Source: Caballeronia megalochromosomata (GTDB lineage: Bacteria > Pseudomonadota > Gammaproteobacteria > Burkholderiales > Burkholderiaceae). Taken from it: DNA of 64,000 nt. The notes under the pieces are model-generated. The model saw only the letters and a list, made by a program, of their open reading frames with translations. It was not told where the DNA came from and made no database searches. A program made the position numbers and the translations under genes. The stretch spans positions 1-64,000 of the forward strand of contig LRBF01000015.1 of NCBI GenBank assembly GCA_001580565.1, given 5' to 3'. Position 1 is the first letter of the stretch; the number at the start of each line of letters is the position of its first letter. Shown piece by piece: positions 46,508-56,049 of the stretch.

Positions 46508-47830
46508 ATGGAAAACGAGGCAACCGCCGGCACGGTCGCCGGCAGCTACGCGCATGCGCGCCGCCGGACGCGCGCGCGATGGTGGATGCTGGGACTCGTG
46601 TTCATCGGGACCATCATCAACTATCTGGACCGCACGAACATGTCGGTCGTGGCGCCTCAGATCGCGAAAGCTTTCAGCCTCAGCCCCGTCATGATGGGCG
46701 TGCTGTTTTCCGCTTTCTCGTGGGCTTTCGCGATCGCGACATTGCCGGGCGGCTATTTTCTCGACCGCTTCGGCACGCGCATCACGTATGGCGTGTGTCT
46801 CGCGGGATGGTCGATTCTCACGACGCTGCAAACCTTCGCGGGCGGCTTCGCGTCGTTGTTCGGATTGCGCTTCAGCGTCGGTGCGGCTGAAGCGCCCGCG
46901 TTTCCCGCCAACAACAAGCTCGCGACCGCATGGTTTCCGCAGCGCGAGCGCGGCGTCGCGGGCAGCGTATGTTCGATGGGCGTGTATGTCGGCACGGCCT
47001 TTCTGACGCCGATCGAGTTCTACGTGGCGTCGACCTACGGCTGGCGCGCCGTCTTCATGGTATCGGGGTTGCTCGGGCTCGCGTGGGCGGTGGTCTGGTT
47101 TTCTGCATACAGAGAACCGGGGCAGAGCCGGCTGGCGAACGACGCCGAACTCGATTACATCCGCGACGGCGGTGGCGTGGTCAACGCCTCGGCGAGCAAG
47201 GCCGATGCGTTTCGCTGGGACCACGTGTGGAAGCTGCTGCGCTTTCGCCAGATCTGGGGCGTGTGCATCGGCAAGCTGGCCGCGACCACCACACTTTATT
47301 TCTTCCTGACCTGGTTTCCGACCTATCTGATGCAGGCGCGCGGCATGAGCATGCTGCACGCGGGAACGGCCGCGGTCGGGCCGTACCTCTCGGCAGCGGC
47401 GGGCGTGATGTTCGGTGGCTGGTGGGGCGACTGGATGGTTCGCCGCGGCGTCAGTGTCTCGACCGCGCGCAAGTTGCCAATGGTAATCGGTTTGCTGTTC
47501 ACCGGGACGATCGTGCTCGCCAACTACACGACATCGAACGCCCTCGTCATCGGCATTTTGTGTATTGCATTCTTTGCGCAAGGCATGTCGTCGACGACGT
47601 GGGTGGTCGTCTCCGAAATCGCACCGCGCGATCTCGTCGGCATGACGGGCAGCATCGCCAGCTTCGCGAGCAATCTGGCCGGCATCATCACGCCGATCAC
47701 CATCGGCTTCATCGTGCAGAAGACCGGTTCGTTCGAATGGGCCCTCGCTTTTTGCGCGATCGTCGCGATGATCGGTGTGCTGTCCTATACCGTGGTGCTC
47801 GGAAAGATCGAGCGGCTGAACGTGGAGTAG
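46508..47830 (+). CDS. MFS transporter, GudP/GarP-like
   Basis: 440 residues with 12 helices. ACS-family signatures similar to the glucarate/galactarate permeases are visible: GTIINYLDRTNMSVVAPQI, GAAEAPAFPANNKLATAWFP and EIAPRDLVGMTGSIASFASN. It lies 48 bases after the Ldh gene and is probably co-transcribed, importing the substrate of that dehydrogenase. A good terminator follows. Confidence 0.87.
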   Translation: MENEATAGTVAGSYAHARRRTRARWWMLGLVFIGTIINYLDRTNMSVVAPQIAKAFSLSPVMMGVLFSAFSWAFAIATLPGGYFLDRFGTRITYGVCLAGWSILTTLQTFAGGFASLFGLRFSVGAAEAPAFPANNKLATAWFPQRERGVAGSVCSMGVYVGTAFLTPIEFYVASTYGWRAVFMVSGLLGLAWAVVWFSAYREPGQSRLANDAELDYIRDGGGVVNASASKADAFRWDHVWKLLRFRQIWGVCIGKLAATTTLYFFLTWFPTYLMQARGMSMLHAGTAAVGPYLSAAAGVMFGGWWGDWMVRRGVSVSTARKLPMVIGLLFTGTIVLANYTTSNALVIGILCIAFFAQGMSSTTWVVVSEIAPRDLVGMTGSIASFASNLAGIITPITIGFIVQKTGSFEWALAFCAIVAMIGVLSYTVVLGKIERLNVE

Positions 47831-48151
47831 GGCGGCTCGACATCAATGCAGTAGGCGGGGCGGGGTCGATCGACTTCGCCCCATTTGTCGTTTGCATTAC
47901 GCATACCAGATTCGTTGGCGAATAATGCATTCGAAATGCCGCTATTGCCTGGCCGAAAGCCGTGTGCAAACCACGCTGCATCACCGCGCCATGAGGCGTC
48001 GGCACCCTTCAAGACAGGCCGCGGCGGTCCGGCGTACACTCGTTCTGCATTTTGAATCCTGCATGCATTGAGCCATTACGCATTCGCGGCGCCGCGCTCG
48101 GGCCGCGAATCCGCCTTTAATTGGACTCCTCTCTCCATCACAGGAAGCATC
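47831..48151. other. Intergenic region: terminator and TGCAT-type repeats
   Basis: No gene. It begins with the MFS terminator, then holds several short TGCAT-rich elements (TTTGCATTACGCATA at 47890; AATGCATTCGAAATGC near 47926; CTGCATTTTGAATC and TGCATGCATTG at 48046-48070) resembling elements in other gaps of this window, and ends in the poxB leader. Confidence 0.5.
47857..47889 (+). terminator. Rho-independent terminator of the Ldh-MFS operon
   Basis: GGGGCGGGGTC (47857-47867) pairs with GACTTCGCCCC (47872-47882) around loop GATC, 11 pairs with two G-U, followed by ATTTGTCGTTT. Confidence 0.6.
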
Positions 48152-49873
48152 ATGGCCAAGAACACGATAGCGGACTATCTGGCAAAGACGCTCGCGGCGG
48201 CGGGCGTGGAACGCATCTGGGGCGTTACGGGCGACAGCCTGAACGGCCTTGCGTTCAGCCTCGATCGCGTGGGCTCGATCCGCTGGATGCATACGCGTCA
48301 CGAAGAAGCCGCCGCCTTCGCAGCGGGTGCGGATGCGGCCACCACGGGCAAGCTCGCCGTGTGCGCGGGCAGTTGCGGACCCGGCAATCTGCATCTCATC
48401 AACGGACTCTTCGACTGCCATCGCAATCATCAGCCGGTGCTCGCCATCGCCGCGCACATTCCGTCGACCGAGATCGGCCTGGGCTACTTTCAGGAAACGC
48501 ATCCGCAGGAACTGTTCAGGGAATGCAGCCACTTCGTGGAACTGGTGTCGAATGCATCGCAGTTTCCACGCGTGCTCGAACGCGCGATGCGCGCGGCGCT
48601 CGATCAGCGGGGTGTCGCGGTGATCGTGCTGCCGGGCGATGTCGCGTTGAGCGACGGCCCGGGCACGGAGCCGCGCTGGACCGCGAGCGCGCCAAGTGCG
48701 ATCGTGCCGGCCGATGCGGATCTCGACAGGCTCGCGAGCCTCCTGAACGGCTGCGAAGCGGTGACGCTCATGTGCGGCAGCGGCGTTGCCGGCGCGCACG
48801 CCGAAGTGGTCGCGCTCGCCGATACGCTCGGCGCGCCCATCGTGCATGCCTTGCGCGGCAAGCAGTTCATCGAGTACGACAATCCGTTCGATGTCGGCAT
48901 GACGGGCCTCATCGGGTTCAGCTCGGGCTATCACGCGATGATGTCCTGCGACACGCTGCTCCTGCTCGGCTGCGATTTTCCGTATCGTCCGTTCTATCCG
49001 CCGCAGGCGAAGATCGTGCAGATCGACTGGCGCGGCTCGCAACTGGGACGCCGCGCGCCGCTGGAAATGGGGCTCATCGGCACGATCAAGGAAACGCTGA
49101 CGGCACTCCTGCCGAAGCTTCAGCGCAAGGACGAGCGGCGTTTTCTGGAGAACGCGCTCAAGCACTACGCCACCGCGCGCAAGGACCTCGACGATCTCGC
49201 CACACCATCCGCGCCGGGACGTCCGATCCATCCGCAATATCTCACGAAGCTCGTCGACGAAATCGCCACCGAAGACGCGATCTTCACCGTGGACGTCGGC
49301 ACGCCGACGCTCTGGGCCGCGCGCTATCTGACGATGAACGGCAAGCGCCAGTTGCACGGCTCGTTCAATCACGGCTCGATGGCCAACGCGATGCCACAGG
49401 CGCTCGGCGTGCAGGCCGCGCAACCGCAACGGCAAGTGGTGTCGTTATCGGGCGATGGCGGCCTGTCGATGTTGCTCGGCGATCTGCTCTCCGCCGTACA
49501 ACTCGACTTGCCGATCAAGGTCGTCGTGTTCAACAACAGTCTGCTCGGCTTCGTGTCGATGGAGCTGAAGGCGGGCGGTTATCTCGACACCAACGTCGAT
49601 CTGAGCAAGACCGATTTCTCGCAGATCGCGAAGGGCGCGGGCATCTGGTCGGTGCGTGTGGAAGAGTCGGAGCAACTCGAGAATGCGTTGCGGGAAGCGT
49701 TCGCGCACAAGGGGCCGGCGCTCGTCGATGTCGTCACGTCGAAGCACGAACTCGCGATGCCGCCGACCATCGAGCTGTCGCAGGCGAAGGGCTTCAGCCT
49801 CTACATGCTGCGAGCGATCCTGAGCGGGCGCGGTGATGAGATCGTCGAACTCGCGCGCACGAACCTGCGTTGA
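48152..49873 (+). CDS. poxB: Pyruvate:quinone oxidoreductase (PoxB-type, thiamine diphosphate and FAD)
   Basis: 573 residues, the same size as E. coli PoxB. Converts pyruvate to acetate and CO2, passing electrons through FAD to ubiquinone at the membrane. Visible are the catalytic-Glu region [14 protein letters not shown] (about 51), the central FAD domain (CGSGVAGAH), and the thiamine diphosphate motif [11 protein letters not shown]...NN spanning about 433-462. The extreme C-terminus ([16 protein letters not shown]) is the helix that in PoxB binds lipids. AGGAAG precedes the ATG at 48152. A hydrolase gene follows after 13 bases. Confidence 0.93.
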   Translation: MAKNTIADYLAKTLAAAGVERIWGVTGDSLNGLAFSLDRVGSIRWMHTRHEEAAAFAAGADAATTGKLAVCAGSCGPGNLHLINGLFDCHRNHQPVLAIAAHIPSTEIGLGYFQETHPQELFRECSHFVELVSNASQFPRVLERAMRAALDQRGVAVIVLPGDVALSDGPGTEPRWTASAPSAIVPADADLDRLASLLNGCEAVTLMCGSGVAGAHAEVVALADTLGAPIVHALRGKQFIEYDNPFDVGMTGLIGFSSGYHAMMSCDTLLLLGCDFPYRPFYPPQAKIVQIDWRGSQLGRRAPLEMGLIGTIKETLTALLPKLQRKDERRFLENALKHYATARKDLDDLATPSAPGRPIHPQYLTKLVDEIATEDAIFTVDVGTPTLWAARYLTMNGKRQLHGSFNHGSMANAMPQALGVQAAQPQRQVVSLSGDGGLSMLLGDLLSAVQLDLPIKVVVFNNSLLGFVSMELKAGGYLDTNVDLSKTDFSQIAKGAGIWSVRVEESEQLENALREAFAHKGPALVDVVTSKHELAMPPTIELSQAKGFSLYMLRAILSGRGDEIVELARTNLR

Positions 49874-49886
49874 GCACGACAGCGCC

Positions 49887-50741
49887 ATGAACGAAACGAA
49901 AGACAGCCTGCCGCTCGATCATGTTTTCGATTTCGAAGGGCAGGCCGTGCGCTACGGCGTGAGCGGCGAGGGCGCGCCGCTCGTGCTGGTGCACGGGACG
50001 CCGTTTTCATCGCAGGTATGGCGGCGTATCGCGCCGATCGTGGCCCGTTCGCGGCGCGTGCATTACTTCGATCTGCTGGGCTACGGCGCTTCGGACATGC
50101 GCGACGGACAGGATGTGTCGCTCGGCGTGCAGAACCGCGTGCTCGCCGCGCTCATCGCGCATTGGAGCGCCAACTGGCGTGGCGCATTACCCGACGTGCT
50201 CGCGCACGACTTCGGCGGCGCGACGTCGCTCAGAGCGGCGTTGCTGAACGGCTGCGCCTATCGATCGCTGATGCTCGTCGACCCGGTCGCCGTCGCGCCC
50301 TGGGGGTCTCCTTTCGTGCGTCATGTGCGTCAGCATGAGGCGGCGTTCGCAGGCGTGCCGCCCTACATGCATCAGGCGATGCTCGATGCATATCTGCAAG
50401 GCGCGGCGTTTCGAAAGTTGCCTGAAGAGACGTTGCGCATCCATACGCGGCCATGGACGGGCGAGAAGGGACAGGCCGCGTTCTATCGGCAGATCGCGCA
50501 GATGGATCAGCGTTATACCGATGAGGTGCAATCGCGCTACGGCGAACTGAGTTGCCCCGTGTCGATTCTCTGGGGCGAGGAAGACGAATGGATACCGGTC
50601 GAGCGCGGTGTGGAACTCGCGTCGCTGATTCCGGGCGCGCGCTTCACGCGTGTGCCCGGATCAGGCCATCTGATGCAGGAGGACGCGCCCGAGGCGATCG
50701 TCGGCGAATGGCTGACGTTCGCGGGCGCGATCGATCCTTGA
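49887..50741 (+). CDS. Alpha/beta hydrolase with Asp nucleophile (dehalogenase/epoxide hydrolase type)
   Basis: 284 residues. The elbow reads VLAHDFGGATSLR, placing Asp where most family members have Ser; this is the arrangement of haloalkane dehalogenases, haloacetate dehalogenases and epoxide hydrolases. The oxyanion segment is LVHGTPFSSQVW, the acid lies in WGEEDEWIP, and the catalytic His in PGSGHLMQED. It follows poxB by 13 bases and is likely in the same transcript. Which halogenated or epoxide compound it uses cannot be said. Confidence 0.85.
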   Translation: MNETKDSLPLDHVFDFEGQAVRYGVSGEGAPLVLVHGTPFSSQVWRRIAPIVARSRRVHYFDLLGYGASDMRDGQDVSLGVQNRVLAALIAHWSANWRGALPDVLAHDFGGATSLRAALLNGCAYRSLMLVDPVAVAPWGSPFVRHVRQHEAAFAGVPPYMHQAMLDAYLQGAAFRKLPEETLRIHTRPWTGEKGQAAFYRQIAQMDQRYTDEVQSRYGELSCPVSILWGEEDEWIPVERGVELASLIPGARFTRVPGSGHLMQEDAPEAIVGEWLTFAGAIDP

Positions 50742-50747
50742 CTGGTT

Positions 50748-51527
50748 TCACCCCTTGTTTTTAGCGCTTTCCGCCCGAAACGCCGCTTCGCCCGCGTCGG
50801 ATACTTCGACCCATTTCTTGTCGGGCGCCGCATCGTCGACATAGCTGTCGTGCCAGTTCCACCATTTGTACGTCTGCGTTTGCGGATAACCTTCCGGCGA
50901 ATCCTCCCACAACTCCTGACGGCCGAGCGGCGTGATGTCGAGATAGTTCCACGTATTGCCCATCTGCTCGTCGCCGCGGTTGTTGATGAAGTAGGTGCGC
51001 ATGATCCGGTCGCCGTCGCGGAAGAACACGTTCGTGCCGTGCCATTCGTCGACGCCGAAGTCGGCATCGAAGCGATCCGTCAGCGTGAACCATGGAATGT
51101 CCCAGCCCATGCGTTCCTTCAGCCGTGCGATGTCCTGCTGCGGCGCGCGCGATACGAACACGAGCGTGGTATCGCGTGCATTCAGGTGCGCAAGATGCGC
51201 GACCTGATCGGCGACCAGCGAGCAGCCCCGGCACGCATGCTCGGGCCAGCCGAACACGCCGGGCTCATAGAACGCGCGATAGACGATCAGTTGACGGCGT
51301 CCGTCGAACAGGTCGGGAAAGCCGATCTTGCCGTCGGGGCCCTCGAACATGTAGTCGGTCTTCACGGCCATCCACGGCATGCGGCGGCGTTCGGCGGCGA
51401 GCGCATCGCGCGCGCGAGTGTGGGCCTTTTCCTTCACGAGCAACTGCTGACGCGCCGCCTCCCATTCCTCTTGCGACACGACGGGTGGCGTGCGCATCGT
51501 CGTTGCTCTTTCGTCTGATGTAGTCAT
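50748..51527 (-). CDS. DUF899 family thioredoxin-like protein
   Basis: 259 residues from the ATG at 51527. DUF899 proteins have a thioredoxin/peroxiredoxin-like fold; visible are FPDLFDGRRQLIVYRAFYEP, WPEHACRGCSLVADQV with a CxxC, and the conserved WHGTNVFFRDGDRIMRTY and DITPLGRQELWEDSP. Function unproven; possibly a redox protein. AGGAGG lies 11 bases before the start. It converges with the hydrolase gene, six bases apart. Confidence 0.88.
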   Translation of the reverse strand: MTTSDERATTMRTPPVVSQEEWEAARQQLLVKEKAHTRARDALAAERRRMPWMAVKTDYMFEGPDGKIGFPDLFDGRRQLIVYRAFYEPGVFGWPEHACRGCSLVADQVAHLAHLNARDTTLVFVSRAPQQDIARLKERMGWDIPWFTLTDRFDADFGVDEWHGTNVFFRDGDRIMRTYFINNRGDEQMGNTWNYLDITPLGRQELWEDSPEGYPQTQTYKWWNWHDSYVDDAAPDKKWVEVSDAGEAAFRAESAKNKG

Positions 51528-51657
51528 GGCTTTTGCAACCTCCTGAGTTGGACTCTCGCTCGTTGTTTGCCAGGAGCTAGTCTGCACTCGAAAGCGGATA
51601 GCCGGGAGTAACAAGTGTGACGGCATTTCCGTGGAGGCTGCGCGTAAAGATTTCCTG

Positions 51658-52167
51658 TCACGCCCACGACGCGCGCAACGCATGCATCGTTTTCCAGTAG
51701 GTGAAGAAGCGTCCGGCGAACATGCCTGCGACGACACCCGACACGGCGGCATCGATCACCACATAAGTCGCGAGCGACGACAGATCCGTCACGGTCGCCA
51801 ACTCGAAGCCGAGCCAGAACTTCGCGATGAACGTGGCGGCGATCAGCAGCAAGGGCAGCATGGATCCCGGCAGCATCACGGTGCGCGCGATCGGATCGAC
51901 GATGAAGCGGTTTCGGCTCGCGTTGAACACGCCGCCCATGAAGCCCACGCCGAGCGCGAGGATCCACGCGGCGACGGCGGCCCAGCCCGCGAGCGGCGAC
52001 GAAATCAGGTGCGAAATGCCCATGCCCGCGAAAACCAGCGGGATGATCGCGAGCTTGGAAAGCGGTGTGGTGCTGGCCTGCGTCGCCTTGATGCCGCGAT
52101 ACAGCAGGAACGCGAGCAGCACCCAGACCCATGTCGGCGTGCCTTGAATGATGGCGATTGGCGTCAT
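51658..52167 (-). CDS. Conserved membrane protein
   Basis: 169 residues from the second of two in-frame ATGs (52167), because AAGGAG sits six bases before it and directly abuts the first. Five hydrophobic segments (VWVLLAFLLYRGIKATQA, IIPLVFAGMGISHLI, GWAAVAAWILALGVGFMGG, LLPLLLIAATFIAKFW, AAVSGVVAGMFAGRFF). It resembles the DUF6622-type family of proteobacterial membrane proteins; no function known. Divergent from the PanS-like gene. Confidence 0.7.
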   Translation of the reverse strand: MTPIAIIQGTPTWVWVLLAFLLYRGIKATQASTTPLSKLAIIPLVFAGMGISHLISSPLAGWAAVAAWILALGVGFMGGVFNASRNRFIVDPIARTVMLPGSMLPLLLIAATFIAKFWLGFELATVTDLSSLATYVVIDAAVSGVVAGMFAGRFFTYWKTMHALRASWA

Positions 52168-52479
52168 GATCATCTCCTTCGAGCCGGTTGTTTGATGCGC
52201 ATGATGACCACGCAGAATTAGCTGCGAATGAGTCGGGCGAGCCGGGCGCTCGCATCGCGAGAATTAAGCAGCTTCAGAATATCGCCCGGGAGACGGGTAA
52301 AATGCGGCGCCTGCCCGCCATTGCGCCGCATACGCGCGTGACCCGCGCACACCGGCATCGCGGGCCGCGCCGCCCCATGAAGGCAAGCATTCGTGCGTCC
52401 GCGCCCGTCCGGTCATCCCGCGCACCGCCGCTTTCGCTGAACCACACACGACACGCAACGACATTCGAGGATTGTTTTC
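52168..52479. other. Divergent intergenic region with stacked hairpins
   Basis: No gene. GCCCG-GGAGA-CGGGT (52284-52298) is followed at once by ATGCGGCGC (52302-52310) / GCGCCGCAT (52323-52331), a perfect 9-base stem with a 12-base loop. They lie ~150 bases before the PanS-like ATG and could fold in its leader RNA. No known riboswitch was recognised. Confidence 0.4.
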
Positions 52480-53439
52480 ATGCTTGCCCGCATCACCCGC
52501 CTTTTCCCGCTCTGGGCCGTGCTGGTTTCCGTCGCCGCCTATTGCGCGCCTTCTTCCGTGACGGGCATCGCGCCGCACGTCACGACGCTTCTGACGATCA
52601 TCATGCTGTCGATGGGCGTCACGCTTTCCATCGACGATTTCAGGCGCGTGTTCACCCGACCTGCGCCGGTTATCGCGGGCATCGTCCTGCACTACCTCGT
52701 GATGCCGCTCGCCGCATGGGCGATCGCGAAGGCGCTGCACATGCCGCCGGATCTGACGGCGGGCATGGTGCTCGTCGGCAGCGTCGCGAGCGGCACGGCA
52801 TCGAACGTGATGATCTATCTCGCGCGTGGCGACGTCGCGCTGTCCGTCACGATCAGCGCGCTGTCGACGCTCGTCGGCGTGTTCGCGACGCCGCTGCTCA
52901 CGCGTCTCTATGTCGATGCATCGATTGTCGTCGACGTGCACGGCATGCTGATGAGCATCGTGCAGATCGTCGCGTTGCCGATCGTCATCGGCCTCGTCGT
53001 GAATCATCTGTTGGGCAAGCTCGTACGCAAGATCGAATGGGCGCTGCCGCTCGTGTCGATGGTGTCGATCCTGCTGATCATCGCGGCGGTCGTCGGCGGC
53101 ACGCAGAAGAGCATCGCGTCCGTGGGTATGGTCGTCGCGGTGGGCGTGGTGCTGCACAACGGCATCGGTCTTTTGGGCGGCTACTGGGGCGGCCGTCTGC
53201 TCGGCTTCGACGAAGCCGTCTGCCGCACGCTCGCGATCGAAGTCGGCATGCAGAATTCGGGCCTCGCCGCGACGCTCGGCAAGCTGTACTTCACGCCGAT
53301 CGCGGCATTGCCCGGCGCGCTTTTCTCGGTGTGGCACAACCTGTCGGGATCGATGCTCGCGGGCTATTGGGCAGGACGCCCGGCGAAGGGCTCGACGCGC
53401 GATACGGATGCGCAAGGCGCCATCGCGCGGCACGGATGA
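52480..53439 (+). CDS. panS: Bile acid:sodium symporter family transporter, PanS-like
   Basis: 319 residues with about ten helices. BASS-family hallmarks are [37 protein letters not shown] and [16 protein letters not shown]. The closest described group imports ketopantoate/pantoate (PanS), intermediates of coenzyme A synthesis; that specificity is by resemblance only. The gene is monocistronic with a long leader and its own terminator. Confidence 0.82.
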   Translation: MLARITRLFPLWAVLVSVAAYCAPSSVTGIAPHVTTLLTIIMLSMGVTLSIDDFRRVFTRPAPVIAGIVLHYLVMPLAAWAIAKALHMPPDLTAGMVLVGSVASGTASNVMIYLARGDVALSVTISALSTLVGVFATPLLTRLYVDASIVVDVHGMLMSIVQIVALPIVIGLVVNHLLGKLVRKIEWALPLVSMVSILLIIAAVVGGTQKSIASVGMVVAVGVVLHNGIGLLGGYWGGRLLGFDEAVCRTLAIEVGMQNSGLAATLGKLYFTPIAALPGALFSVWHNLSGSMLAGYWAGRPAKGSTRDTDAQGAIARHG

Positions 53440-53465
53440 GCGCTCGCTGTTATCGAATGAACTTG

Positions 53466-53495
53466 AAGGCGCGCCCATGTTGGCGCGCTTTTTTT
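53466..53495 (+). terminator. Rho-independent terminator of the PanS-like gene
   Basis: Stem 53466-53475 / 53482-53491 (core GCGCGCC with GGCGCGC) with a 6-base loop, followed by a run of T to 53495. Its end touches the stop codon of the convergent thioredoxin gene. Confidence 0.8.
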
Positions 53496-54069
53496 AACCC
53501 TGTTTTCCGCTCAATCCGAGCAGCCCGCGAATCGCTTCTTCGGTCTGTGCATAGCGCCCTTCGCCGTAATGCGTGTACACGATCTTCCCGTTCTGATCGA
53601 TCAGGTAGAGCGCGGGCCAGTACTGGTTGCCATACGCGTTCCAGGTTGCATATCCATTGTCCTGCGCGACGGGATAGTCGATGCCATATTCCTTGATCGC
53701 CTTCTTCAGGTTACCGGTATCGCGCTCGAACGTGTATTCGGGCGTATGCACGCCGACCACCACGAGCCCTTTGTCCCGATAGCGCGCGTACCAGTCCTTC
53801 ACGTGCGGCAGCGTATGTGCGCAGTTGATGCAATCGAAGGTCCAGAAGTCGACGAGCACGACCTTGCCGCGCAACTGTTTGAGATCGAGCGGCGCGCTGT
53901 TGATCCAGTTGTCGATGCCGGTGAAATCGGGCGCCTGCGCGCCGGTCTGCTGCGTCGTTTTCATGCCGGCCACGGAGCCGGTCGATGAGAAAGCGGTCAG
54001 CGCCGCGACAGCGCCGAGCGCTGCGACCATCGCGGTGGCGACGGCGGCGATCTTGAGTCGATCGAACAT
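53494..54069 (-). CDS. Exported thioredoxin-like protein with CINC motif
   Basis: 191 residues from the ATG at 54069 (AAAGGAGA upstream). A long hydrophobic N-terminus (IAAVATAMVAALGAVAAL) is an uncleaved anchor or signal peptide. The thioredoxin fold has the redox motif WTFDCINCAHTLPH (C80, C83), then VVVGVHTPEYTFERDTGN and NQYWPALYLID, exactly as in the TlpA-like domain of DipZ proteins. It is divergent from a DipZ gene whose own thioredoxin domain is near-identical in motif, so the two probably cooperate in periplasmic thiol reduction. Confidence 0.88.
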   Translation of the reverse strand: MFDRLKIAAVATAMVAALGAVAALTAFSSTGSVAGMKTTQQTGAQAPDFTGIDNWINSAPLDLKQLRGKVVLVDFWTFDCINCAHTLPHVKDWYARYRDKGLVVVGVHTPEYTFERDTGNLKKAIKEYGIDYPVAQDNGYATWNAYGNQYWPALYLIDQNGKIVYTHYGEGRYAQTEEAIRGLLGLSGKQG

Positions 54070-54294
54070 GACGGGTTCTCCTTTCGGTTTGGCGTTGGAG
54101 CGTATTGAAGCGCGCCGATGTATCGGGCGCGTGTCCCGTTTGTATCGGCATGTATCCGGCGGCGCAGCCGATACACGGCGTTGCACAGCGCCCGGTTTCT
54201 GACATTCCCGCGATACATGAAGGCGATGGAATACGTCACATGGCCTGATGTGCCGTTTCCACCGTCCAACCGCTTTCTACGGAAGACCGATCTC

Positions 54295-56049
54295 ATGTCA
54301 CTCATCGTCATCGCATTCTTCGGCGGCGTGTTCACCGTGCTGAGCCCCTGCATCCTGCCGGTCGTGCCGTTCGTGTTCGCGCGCTCGGACGCGCCCTTCG
54401 TCACCGGCCGCCTGCCGCTTCTCGCCGGACTCGCGCTCACGTTCGCGCTCGTGACCGGCATCGGCGTCGCGGGTCTCGCGGGCGCCGCGCAACTGAGCCA
54501 GTACGGCCGCTGGATCGCGCTCGCGACGCTCGGGCTGTTCGGCGCGGCGCTGCTGTTTCCATCGATTGCCGACCGGCTCACGCGTCCATTGTCGGCGCTC
54601 GCGGATCGCCTCGTCGCGCGTTCGCAGACACAGAGCACGACGCGCCGCATTGCTTCATCGATGCTGCTGGGCGTGGCGACCGGCTTGCTGTGGGCGCCGT
54701 GCGCCGGACCGATCCTGGGCGTGATCCTGACGGGCGCGGCCTTGCATGGCGCGAACTGGCACACGGCGCTTGCGCTCGCCGCCTATGGCGTCGGCGCGGC
54801 GAGTGCGCTCGCGGTCGCCTCGGGCCTCGGCAAGCGCGCGCTGGCCATCCTCAAGCGTTCGCTCGGCGTGGGCGAGCATCTGCGCCGCGCAATGGGCGCG
54901 CTCGTCGTATTGACCGTGGCCGCGATCGCGACGGGCCTCGATACACGCGTGCTCGCGCATATCCCCGGCGCGCCGACGAACGGCATCGAGAGCAGGCTCG
55001 TCGGCGTGCTGAAGGCGAAGCAGACTTCGCACGATGCGCGGCAGGGCGCACGCATCATGCGCGTATCGATGCCGGCTGCGCTTCCGGTTCAGGGCAGGCT
55101 GCCCTCGCTCGATGGCGCGACGACCTGGCTCAACGCCGCGCCGCTTTCCGCCGATGCCCTGCGCGGCAAGGTCGTCGTCGTCAACTTCTGGACGTATTCG
55201 TGCATCAACTGTCTGCGTACGTTGCCGTATCTCAAGACGTGGGCACAACGTTATGGCGATGACGGGCTCGTCGTGATCGGCGTGCACACGCCCGAGTTCG
55301 GCTTCGAGCACGACACCGGCAATGTGAAGCGCGCGCTCGCGAATCTGAACATCAAATATCCCGTTGCGATCGACAACGACTACGTCATCTGGCGCGCGTT
55401 CGGCAATCAATACTGGCCGGCGTTCTACATCGTCGATGCGCAAGGGCGCGTGCGCTTTCATCACTTCGGCGAAGGCGGATATCGCGAAGCCGAGAACGCA
55501 ATTCGCCAGTTGCTCGCCGATAACGGCACGCCGATGATCGCGCACGATGTACAACCCGTGCAGGCCAGCGGCGCGCAGGCGGCGGCCGATCCGGCGAACA
55601 TCGGTTCGGGCGAAACCTACGTGGGCTACCGGCAGGCGCAAGGCTTCGCGTCGCCGCAACGCGTGATGCCCGATGCCGTCGAAACCTACACGCTGCCCGG
55701 GCAACTTTCGCTCAACGACTGGGCGCTCGAAGGAAAGTGGAACGTTGGAGGAGAGGCGGCGGTGCCGTCCGCGCCGTCAGCGCGCATCGCGTATCGCTTT
55801 CATGCGCGCGATCTGCATCTCGTGCTCGGTCCTTCCGCGGATGGCAAGCCGGTGCGCTTTCGCGTGACGATCGATGGCGCAGCGCCGGGCGCATCGCATG
55901 GCGCGGATATCGCCGCCGATGGCAGCGGCGTCGTGACGAGCGCGCGTCTTTACCAGCTTGTGCGCCAGACGGGGGCAGTCGTCGATCGCACCTTCGAGAT
56001 CGAGTTTCTCGATCCGGGCGCGCAGGCGTATAGCTTCACTTTCGGGTAA
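54295..56049 (+). CDS. DipZ-type fusion: CcdA membrane domain, thioredoxin domain, C-terminal beta domain
   Basis: 584 residues from MSLIVIAFFGGV (ATG 54295). Residues 1-~240 are the CcdA/DsbD membrane electron carrier with its two cysteines C19 (LSPCILPVV) and C136 (WAPCAGP). Residues ~265-420 form a TlpA-like thioredoxin domain with TYSCINCLRTL (C303, C306). The last ~150 residues (YTLPGQLSLNDWALEGKW...) are a beta-rich, CBM-like domain as in mycobacterial DipZ. It carries electrons from cytoplasmic thioredoxin across the membrane. A hairpin terminator follows. Confidence 0.9.
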   Translation: MSLIVIAFFGGVFTVLSPCILPVVPFVFARSDAPFVTGRLPLLAGLALTFALVTGIGVAGLAGAAQLSQYGRWIALATLGLFGAALLFPSIADRLTRPLSALADRLVARSQTQSTTRRIASSMLLGVATGLLWAPCAGPILGVILTGAALHGANWHTALALAAYGVGAASALAVASGLGKRALAILKRSLGVGEHLRRAMGALVVLTVAAIATGLDTRVLAHIPGAPTNGIESRLVGVLKAKQTSHDARQGARIMRVSMPAALPVQGRLPSLDGATTWLNAAPLSADALRGKVVVVNFWTYSCINCLRTLPYLKTWAQRYGDDGLVVIGVHTPEFGFEHDTGNVKRALANLNIKYPVAIDNDYVIWRAFGNQYWPAFYIVDAQGRVRFHHFGEGGYREAENAIRQLLADNGTPMIAHDVQPVQASGAQAAADPANIGSGETYVGYRQAQGFASPQRVMPDAVETYTLPGQLSLNDWALEGKWNVGGEAAVPSAPSARIAYRFHARDLHLVLGPSADGKPVRFRVTIDGAAPGASHGADIAADGSGVVTSARLYQLVRQTGAVVDRTFEIEFLDPGAQAYSFTFG

